Assembly (NCBI GenBank): GCA_964438025.1
Contig: CAYTIK010000029.1
Coordinates: 1 to 10,808, forward strand
DNA length: 10,808 nt
Source of the DNA: GCA-002790615 sp964438025
GTDB taxonomy: Bacteria > Patescibacteriota > Minisyncoccia > Moranbacterales > UBA2206
Direction: 5' to 3'
Shown here: piece by piece, positions 6,845 through 10,808 of the stretch
Numbering within the stretch: position 1 is the first letter of the stretch
Layout of the letters: each line of letters starts with the position of its first letter
Notes under the pieces: generated by a model
Told to the model about the DNA's origin: nothing
The model's input: the letters and a program-made list of their open reading frames with translations, nothing else
The model's database searches: none
Program-made: the position numbers and the translations under genes

Positions 6845-6873
6845 AGCTTAACACGGAAGATTAAAATTGACAA
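6845..6873 (-). promoter_or_regulatory. Weak candidate promoter for rpmE overlapping the rpsB -35 box
   Basis: On the minus strand TTGTCA (complement of 6868-6873) and TAAGCT (complement of 6845-6850) are 17 bp apart. The -35 box is good but the -10 box matches only the key TA and final T. If real, the two divergent promoters share the same -35 bases. Confidence 0.3.
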
Positions 6874-6895
6874 GAAACGACCGGATTGGTATACT
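6867..6895 (+). promoter_or_regulatory. Strong sigma70-type promoter for the rpsB operon
   Basis: TTGACA (6867-6872) is a perfect -35 box. TATACT (6890-6895) is a 5/6 match to the -10 box at the optimal 17-bp spacing. Transcription would start near 6902 and read towards rpsB. This implies an untranslated leader of about 260 nt. Confidence 0.75.
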
Positions 6896-6901
6896 TTTTA
6901 A

Positions 6902-7161
6902 GTATAAAATCCCATGCTTAGCGTGGGAAAATCCCGCACTAACTTTGCACCGGCCTTCAGCCAAAATTAACACCAAGGGTGTTGTGCAAAGTTAGTGCGG
7001 GAAAATCTCATACTTTTTGAAGCTTCTGTCCTGTTCTTTTTTGGGAATAATCAAGCCTGGAAAAGAAATAAGAAGCTGGTCAATTAGTAGCGGTTGTTCC
7101 GCTTAATGTTCGCCTCGATTTGGCGAAGCGGGCGGAACATAATTATTAAGGATTTAAAAAA
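6902..7161 (+). promoter_or_regulatory. Structured 5' leader of the rpsB-tsf operon
   Basis: The leader holds several inverted repeats. (A) 6910-6917 pairs with 6921-6928 (8 bp, TTA loop). (B) 6932-6950 pairs perfectly with 6984-7002 (19 bp), enclosing AACACC/GGTGTT (6969-6974 with 6978-6983) and a GGC/GCC hairpin. (C) 7021-7027 pairs with 7071-7077, and 7034-7040 with 7061-7067. (D) 7096-7102 pairs with 7132-7138 and encloses TTCGCC/GGCGAA (7109-7114 with 7122-7127). An alternative hairpin 7089-7093 with 7099-7103 uses the same bases as D. Autoregulation by S2 through leader RNA is known in other bacteria, so a similar role here is a reasonable inference. The AAGGA ribosome site is at 7148-7152. 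Confidence 0.55.
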
Positions 7162-7998
7162 ATGAAAAATAAGCAAGATCTTGCTTCCAAGCAGAAAGAA
7201 GAGTCTTTGCCGACAGGCAAAGAAGTAGCTAAAGACAAAACGGCAAAAAAGAATGATTTTTTTGCTGATTTTGACTTTGATAAATTGGAAATAGATGTCC
7301 GCGAGATGTTTAAAAGCGGAGTACATTTCGGCCATCAAAAAGCGCGCAAAAATCCTAAGATGGACGAATATATTTTTCTGACTAAAAACGGGATTAATAT
7401 CATTGATTTACAAAAAACAGTCGCAAAACTGGAAGAAGCACGCGCTTTTATCGAGAAGGTCGTTTCTGAAGGGCAACCGATACTTTTTGTCGGGACGAAA
7501 AAACAAGTAAAAAATTTGATTTTGTCGCTAGCTAAGCGTTGTCAGATGCCGTATGTGGTAGACAGATGGCTGGGTGGAACTTTTACCAATTTTGAATCCA
7601 TCGCCAAACGGACTAAGTTTTTGCGGGATGGTCAGGAAAAATTGAAACGAGGAGAATTTTCTCAATACACCAAATTTGAGCAGATGAAAATCGAAGAAGA
7701 ATTGGAAAGCCTGGAAAGTAAAATGGGCGGAATTAAAAATATGACCAAATTGCCCGGTGCCATTTTTTTGACCGGAGTGATTGAAGATAATTTAGCCCTT
7801 AAAGAAGCCAAGATTAAAAAAGTTCCAGTCATCGCCCTAGTAGACACCAATGTGGATCCGGAAGACGTGGATTATAAAATTCCCGCCAATGAAGACGCAG
7901 TTTCTTCTTTGCAACTGATGCTGGCTTACATCGGCCAAGCGGTTTTAAAGGGCAAAGAAAAAATCAAAAAACCGGAAGATGCTGCAGTTAAAAAATAA
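7162..7998 (+). CDS. rpsB: 30S ribosomal protein S2 with N-terminal extension
   Basis: S2 is a structural protein of the small ribosomal subunit. Residues from about 44 onward match the family: MFKSGVHFGHQ (49-59), NPKM, IIDLQKT, FVGTKKQ, RWLGGTFTNF, the coiled-coil insert ending in KMGGIKNM, LPGAIFL, and VDTNVDP near the end. The total of 278 residues is longer than the roughly 240 of E. coli because of a charged 40-residue N-terminal extension. There is no internal Met between 1 and 49, and an AAGGA site 9 nt upstream of the ATG supports the long start. It is the first gene of the operon, and tsf follows after 17 nt, the usual bacterial arrangement. Confidence 0.97.
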   Translation: MKNKQDLASKQKEESLPTGKEVAKDKTAKKNDFFADFDFDKLEIDVREMFKSGVHFGHQKARKNPKMDEYIFLTKNGINIIDLQKTVAKLEEARAFIEKVVSEGQPILFVGTKKQVKNLILSLAKRCQMPYVVDRWLGGTFTNFESIAKRTKFLRDGQEKLKRGEFSQYTKFEQMKIEEELESLESKMGGIKNMTKLPGAIFLTGVIEDNLALKEAKIKKVPVIALVDTNVDPEDVDYKIPANEDAVSSLQLMLAYIGQAVLKGKEKIKKPEDAAVKK

Positions 7999-8015
7999 GC
8001 TTTTAAGATAAAAAA

Positions 8016-8597
8016 ATGGATTTAGACAAAATAAAAAATTTAAGGGAAAGAACCGGCGCCGGAGTCGTCGATGTTAAAAAAGCCTTAGAAGAATCACAAG
8101 GGAATGAGGACAAGGCTTTGGAAATAATTCGGAAAAAAGGCCAGGCCAAAGCAGCCAAAAAAACCGGTCGCAGCGCCAAAGAGGGAATTTTGGGTGTGTA
8201 TATCCATTCCACCAATAAAGTAGGGGCGCTAATTAAGCTTTTTTGCGAAACGGATTTTGTCGGCCGCAATGAAGAATTCAAAGAATTGGCTAGGGATTTA
8301 GCGATGCATATTACCGCTTCCAGTCCGGAATATCTGCGTCCGGAAGGCGTGCCTTCTTCCAGAATTGGAAAAGAAAGAGAAATATGGAAAGAGCAGCTTT
8401 TAAATCAAGGCAAAAAAGAAGCGATGCTGGATAAGATTTTAGCGGGTAAGGAAAAAAAATTCCGGGACGAAGTGTCATTACTTTCCCAGCCCTTTGTTAA
8501 AAATCCGGAGATAACCGTTAAAGAATTGGTGGAAGAAAAGATTGGCAAGATCGGAGAAAATATCCAGATAGGAGAATTTATTCGATTTGAAATTTAA
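8016..8597 (+). CDS. tsf: Translation elongation factor Ts (short form)
   Basis: EF-Ts is the nucleotide exchange factor that regenerates EF-Tu-GTP from EF-Tu-GDP. The N-terminal UBA-like domain reads LRERTGAGVVDVKKAL (9-24), and the signature ETDFVGRNEEF is at 78-88, with TDFV (79-82) being the EF-Tu contact. The 193-residue length is much shorter than the 283 of E. coli and similar to the single-core-domain form of Thermus. The C-terminal helix-rich part (about 100-193) ends with a VEEKIGKIGENIQIGEF segment typical of the family. It follows rpsB by 17 nt and is followed after 3 nt by the RicT-like gene, so one operon is likely. No strong Shine-Dalgarno is visible. Confidence 0.96.
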   Translation: MDLDKIKNLRERTGAGVVDVKKALEESQGNEDKALEIIRKKGQAKAAKKTGRSAKEGILGVYIHSTNKVGALIKLFCETDFVGRNEEFKELARDLAMHITASSPEYLRPEGVPSSRIGKEREIWKEQLLNQGKKEAMLDKILAGKEKKFRDEVSLLSQPFVKNPEITVKELVEEKIGKIGENIQIGEFIRFEI

Positions 8598-8600
8598 ATT

Positions 8601-9383
8601 ATGTATAAGGTTTTAATCATCGTACGTTCCTGGGAAGGGCCACGCATTTATTGGACGGAAGAATTATTTAACAAAGGCGACATAGTCGTGGTGCCTTCCG
8701 ACCAATCGGATTCTGGAGAATTTGGAGAAATAACAGAAGCTGATTTACAGGTCAAGGACGAACCGGCGGGTAAAATTTTACGGAAAATTTTTTCTAAAGA
8801 AGAAAATGTTTGCCAGGAAAATAAAAAACTCGCCAAAGAAATGGTTGATTTCGCTAAAGAATCAGCCCGCCAGAATGGATTAGAAATGAAAATAATCGAC
8901 GCGGCTATCAGTTTAGATAGTAAGCAGGCTATTTTGGCTTTTGTCTCTGATGGCCGGATTGATTTTCGGAACTTAGTCAAAGAAATTGCCAATAAATTCA
9001 AAAAGACCATCCGCATGCAGCAGATCGGTTCGCGCGATGAAGCCCGGAATGCCGGCGGCTATGGAGTTTGTGGCCGGGAATTATGCTGTGTTAAATTTGG
9101 AGGCAATATGCAGAGCATCACGACGGATATGGCGCGCTGCCAGCAAATTTTTCACCGCGGCTCGGAAAGAATTTCCGGATTGTGCGGCCGGCTGATGTGC
9201 TGTCTAGCTTACGAAGCCGAGCAGTATAAAGAAATGCTCAAGGGCATGCCGGAATTGCACAGCGTGGCAGAAACGTCGGAAGGCAAAGGAACCGTAGTGG
9301 AAATCAATGCGATTTTGCAAGAAGTCAAAGTAAAATTGGAAAATGGAAAATATATTACACTTAAAAAAGAGGATTTAAAATAA
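8601..9383 (+). CDS. PSP1 domain protein, RicT (YaaT)-like
   Basis: This 260-residue protein belongs to the PSP1/RicT family. In Bacillus, RicT forms a complex with RicA and RicF that carries [4Fe-4S] clusters and helps control RNA processing by RNase Y. The conserved cysteine region is intact: GVCGRELCC (155-163) and GLCGRLMCCLAYE (193-205), with Cys157, 162, 163, 180, 195, 200 and 201. Residues 1-60 form the N-terminal PSP1 half and residues 100-150 the part leading into the cysteine block. No RicA or RicF homologue is in the window, so its role outside a Ric complex is open. It starts 3 nt after tsf, suggesting co-transcription with translation genes. Confidence 0.88.
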   Translation: MYKVLIIVRSWEGPRIYWTEELFNKGDIVVVPSDQSDSGEFGEITEADLQVKDEPAGKILRKIFSKEENVCQENKKLAKEMVDFAKESARQNGLEMKIIDAAISLDSKQAILAFVSDGRIDFRNLVKEIANKFKKTIRMQQIGSRDEARNAGGYGVCGRELCCVKFGGNMQSITTDMARCQQIFHRGSERISGLCGRLMCCLAYEAEQYKEMLKGMPELHSVAETSEGKGTVVEINAILQEVKVKLENGKYITLKKEDLK

Positions 9384-9389
9384 CTCCAT

Positions 9390-10103
9390 ATGAATTATTC
9401 TCTCATCCCTCCCATTCTGGTTGTCTTAAGCCTGGCGGCCATTATTACTTTTTTGTTTAAAAAATCCCAGCAAGTTTCAGAAATTAAAGAACCGCAAGCT
9501 TCACCTTCCGGATTGGCTGAAAAAAAAGTCTTCTCTGAAAAAATAGGGAGGATATTTAAAAAAGTAAATTGGCAAGAAATCAAACATGGCCTGCTGGCTT
9601 TTTTGGAAAGGATAATCGGAAATATCCGCAGGACTTTTTTAAAGATGGAAGTTATTTTCGGCAGTTGGGTGCAATCTTTGAGAAAAAAGAGGAATAAAGA
9701 ATTGATTGAGATTAAAGAAAAGGCCGAGGAAAAAGAAATAATAGACAAAATTAAAGATTATAAATTTGAAAATTTAAAAAAATACGCGCCGCAATCTCAA
9801 AAAGCTACCGGAGTGAACCAGGAACCGGAAACAGAAAAAACATTCAAGCCAATTATCAGTGAAAAAGTGGTTAAGCCTAAGATCCAAATCGAAATTAAGA
9901 GTCGATTAGAAGAGCTTTTGATTGAAAGAGTGGCTTCTAACCCACGGGACATCGAAGCTTATGAAAGATTGGGAGAATATTATTTAGAGATGGAAAGCTT
10001 GGAATTTGCTAAAGAATGTTTCAAGCAGATTTTAAAACTCAATCCGTCTAACCGCAATGCTAAATACAAAATTAGGCGGTTGGAAAATTTATTGAGCAAG
10101 TAA
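9390..10103 (+). CDS. Membrane-anchored protein with a C-terminal TPR-like repeat
   Basis: The 237-residue product starts with a hydrophobic segment (about residues 5-23) that is a single membrane anchor or uncleaved signal, ending in FKKS. By the positive-inside rule the rest would face the cytoplasm. Residues 25-170 are rich in Lys and Glu and look extended or coiled-coil. The C-terminal 60-65 residues form a tetratricopeptide-type hairpin: NPRDIEAYERLGEYYLEMES, then FAKECFKQILKLNPSN and a following helix. TPR units bind protein partners, so it may recruit something to the membrane; which partner is unknown. It begins 6 nt after the RicT-like gene and is the last gene of this operon. Confidence 0.75.
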   Translation: MNYSLIPPILVVLSLAAIITFLFKKSQQVSEIKEPQASPSGLAEKKVFSEKIGRIFKKVNWQEIKHGLLAFLERIIGNIRRTFLKMEVIFGSWVQSLRKKRNKELIEIKEKAEEKEIIDKIKDYKFENLKKYAPQSQKATGVNQEPETEKTFKPIISEKVVKPKIQIEIKSRLEELLIERVASNPRDIEAYERLGEYYLEMESLEFAKECFKQILKLNPSNRNAKYKIRRLENLLSK

Positions 10104-10121
10104 TTAGCAACGGTTTTGCTC
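10094..10121 (+). repeat. Small hairpin over the stop codon of the TPR gene
   Basis: GAGCAA (10094-10099) pairs with TTGCTC (10116-10121) and the TAA stop lies in the loop. No T run follows. It might slow or protect the mRNA end, but it is short and may be chance. Confidence 0.3.
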
Positions 10122-10122
10122 G

Positions 10123-10239
10123 CCCCGCACCATTTTGCCAGCGTAGCTCAGCTGGTTAGAGCAATAGTTTTGTAAACTATAGGTCGTCGGTTCGATTCCG
10201 ACCGCTGGCTCTGAAAAATTCTGGTAAAATGGTGCGGGG
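10123..10239 (+). repeat. 19-bp inverted repeat enclosing tRNA-Thr
   Basis: Bases 10123-10141 pair with 10221-10239 over all 19 positions, with one G-U pair. The left arm includes the first five bases of tRNA-Thr (GCCAG, 10137-10141). In a precursor transcript this stem would compete with the tRNA acceptor stem unless processed. Confidence 0.75.
10137..10210 (+). tRNA. tRNA-Thr (anticodon UGU)
   Basis: A full cloverleaf is visible. The acceptor strands are GCCAGCG (10137-10143) and CGCTGGC (10203-10209), with discriminator T at 10210. The D stem is GCTC/GAGC. The anticodon stem is ATAGT/ACTAT (10164-10168 with 10176-10180), loop TTTGTAA, anticodon TGT at 10171-10173. The T stem is GTCGG/CCGAC with loop TTCGATT. 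CCA is not encoded. It reads threonine ACA codons. Confidence 0.95.
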
Positions 10240-10246
10240 TAAATAG

Positions 10247-10378
10247 GTTATCGGTTCAAGTCCGATCTTCGGCTCATCGGCAAATAGTGAGGGATAAACC
10301 GTAGATCGTTAGTTTCCGCCAAAGGCGGATTCCGGTTTATACCCAAATTTTCTACAAAAATTTGGACAAACCGATAAC
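10247..10378 (+). repeat. Nested inverted repeats downstream of tRNA-Thr
   Basis: GTTATCGGTT (10247-10256) pairs perfectly with AACCGATAAC (10369-10378). Inside are ATAAACCG/CGGTTTAT (10294-10301 with 10333-10340), TCCGCC/GGCGGA with an AAA loop (10315-10320 with 10324-10329), and a CCAAATTTT/AAAATTTGG hairpin (about 10343-10365). The gap between tRNA-Thr and the next gene (10211-10476) holds these repeats and the tRNA fragment, and no convincing coding sequence. Confidence 0.5.
10250..10276 (+). pseudogene. Orphan tRNA 3'-end fragment
   Basis: ATCGG-TTCAAGT-CCGAT (10250-10266) is a perfect T arm with the conserved TTCAA loop. It is followed by CTTCGGCT, which looks like an acceptor 3' strand with discriminator. 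No matching 5' acceptor strand (GCCGAAG), D arm or anticodon arm lies upstream, so it is a remnant, not a gene. A related sequence (CGGCTCAT) recurs at 10391-10398. Confidence 0.5.
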
Positions 10379-10476
10379 AAATATGACAGCCGGCTCATGC
10401 CAAATGCAAAATGTAAATATAAGAAATAAAAATGACAATTAAAAAAGCAAAAAATATTTTATTGCGCGGAGCGAAT

Positions 10477-10659
10477 ATGGATATAGATTTAAATACTAAG
10501 GTTGGTAGAATTAATTGGAAACAGGATAAATGTCCGTGGAATAGTGAGGAAAAAAGCAAAAAGCACAAATGCGCAGTTAAAGATATTTCAGTTTGCAAGT
10601 ATTTTAAAGGTATAAAGTCAATAGATATTGTTGTTTGTTCATTTAGAAAGAAAAAATAA
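10477..10659 (+). CDS. Small four-cysteine protein of unknown function
   Basis: The 60-residue product has Cys19, Cys32, Cys40 and Cys54 with His30, in the order CPWN...HKCAVKDISVCKYFKG...VVCSF. The spacing suggests a small metal-binding or disulfide-stabilised domain; I recall similar CPWN/HKCAVK proteins in Parcubacteria but cannot name a family. I chose the ATG at 10477 because GGAG (10468-10471) lies 5 nt upstream. The frame is open to an earlier ATG at 10432, which would add 15 basic residues but has no ribosome site. There is no signal peptide or membrane segment. It lies alone between two tRNA genes, and its function cannot be inferred. Confidence 0.65.
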   Translation: MDIDLNTKVGRINWKQDKCPWNSEEKSKKHKCAVKDISVCKYFKGIKSIDIVVCSFRKKK

Positions 10660-10695
10660 TTTTTCATTTTGATTTTTTATTTTTTAATTATTGTC

Positions 10696-10777
10696 GGGTG
10701 TGTCGCATAGTGGCAATTGCTCGCGACTGTAAATCGCGCGCCTTCGGGCTTCACAGGTTCGAGTCCTGTCGCACCCA
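10696..10777 (+). tRNA. tRNA-Tyr (anticodon GUA)
   Basis: The acceptor strands are GGGTGTG (10696-10702) and CGCACCC (10770-10776), with discriminator A at 10777. The D stem is GCA/TGC. The anticodon stem is CGCGA/TCGCG (10722-10726 with 10734-10738), loop CTGTAAA, anticodon GTA at 10729-10731. A variable arm with a TTC loop and a T arm ACAGG-TTCGAGT-CCTGT follow, as in bacterial class II tRNA-Tyr. CCA is not encoded. The last 31 bases of the window show no supported feature. Confidence 0.95.
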
Positions 10778-10808
10778 CACAGATCGTTTAAAATAAAAAC
10801 ATGTTGCC

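Noticed and set aside
6811..6873. Upstream extension of rpmE to an ATG at 6873
   Set aside because: The extra 21 residues do not match L31, which begins with MKKDIHPKYYP at 6810. The extension would also overlap the promoter region.
6932..7002. Third attC site
   Set aside because: The arms contain CTAAC...GTTAG, but the stem is continuous with no unpaired spacer between R-like and L-like boxes, and no cassette gene adjoins it. A plain palindrome is a better description.
10267..10277. A complete second tRNA after tRNA-Thr
   Set aside because: Only the T arm and a 3' acceptor-like strand are present; no 5' acceptor, D arm or anticodon arm can be found upstream.
10395..10667. Minus-strand 90-residue open frame opposite the small cysteine protein
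   Set aside because: It mirrors the plus-strand gene, is Phe/Leu-rich as complements of AT-rich genes tend to be, and lacks a ribosome site. The plus-strand frame has ordered cysteines and a GGAG site.
1..10808. CRISPR array or insertion sequence
   Set aside because: No regularly spaced direct repeats and no transposase or recombinase reading frame were seen on either strand.

Overview
The window looks like a piece of chromosome from a Candidate Phyla Radiation (Patescibacteria, probably Parcubacteria-like) bacterium. This is inferred from AT-rich, lysine-rich coding, few clear Shine-Dalgarno sites, many palindromic hairpins between genes, a short two-domain EF-Ts, an S2 protein with an N-terminal extension, and a small four-cysteine protein of a kind I associate with that group. 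No rRNA or marker phylogeny is available here. TGA serves as an ordinary stop (end of hydG), so nothing suggests the UGA=Gly code.

Region 1 (1-2607) is accessory. Two structured elements of 86 and 85 bp (25-110 and 2458-2542) resemble integron attC sites. They bracket a methyltransferase-like gene that is broken into two frames near 579-581 and a Fic-family AMPylase-type protein with an intact catalytic and an intact inhibitory motif. If the elements are real attC sites, positions 105-2536 form one two-gene cassette. A hairpin with a weak T tract (2573-2607) separates this block from the next.

Region 2 (2687-6475) is a tightly overlapped operon, hydG-hydE-hydF, encoding the three maturases that build the H-cluster of [FeFe]-hydrogenase. 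HydG and HydE are radical-SAM enzymes; HydF is the GTPase scaffold. No hydrogenase structural gene is in the window. HydG lacks one canonical cysteine of its auxiliary-cluster motif and HydF has a degenerate GTPase G4 motif, while the other signature motifs are intact. A bidirectional hairpin terminator (6482-6513) ends the operon and also serves rpmE coming from the opposite strand.

Region 3 (6526-10103) is translation housekeeping. rpmE (L31) lies on the minus strand, diverging from rpsB-tsf-ricT-like-TPR on the plus strand. The plus-strand operon has a textbook promoter (TTGACA, 17 bp, TATACT) followed by an untranslated leader of about 260 nt packed with inverted repeats. Two of its hairpins near the ribosome binding site are mutually exclusive, which suggests regulation by RNA structure.

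Region 4 (10104-10808) carries tRNA-Thr(UGU), a hairpin-rich stretch with an orphan tRNA 3'-end fragment, the small four-cysteine protein gene, and tRNA-Tyr(GUA). tRNA-Thr is enclosed by a 19-bp inverted repeat that overlaps its own acceptor strand.
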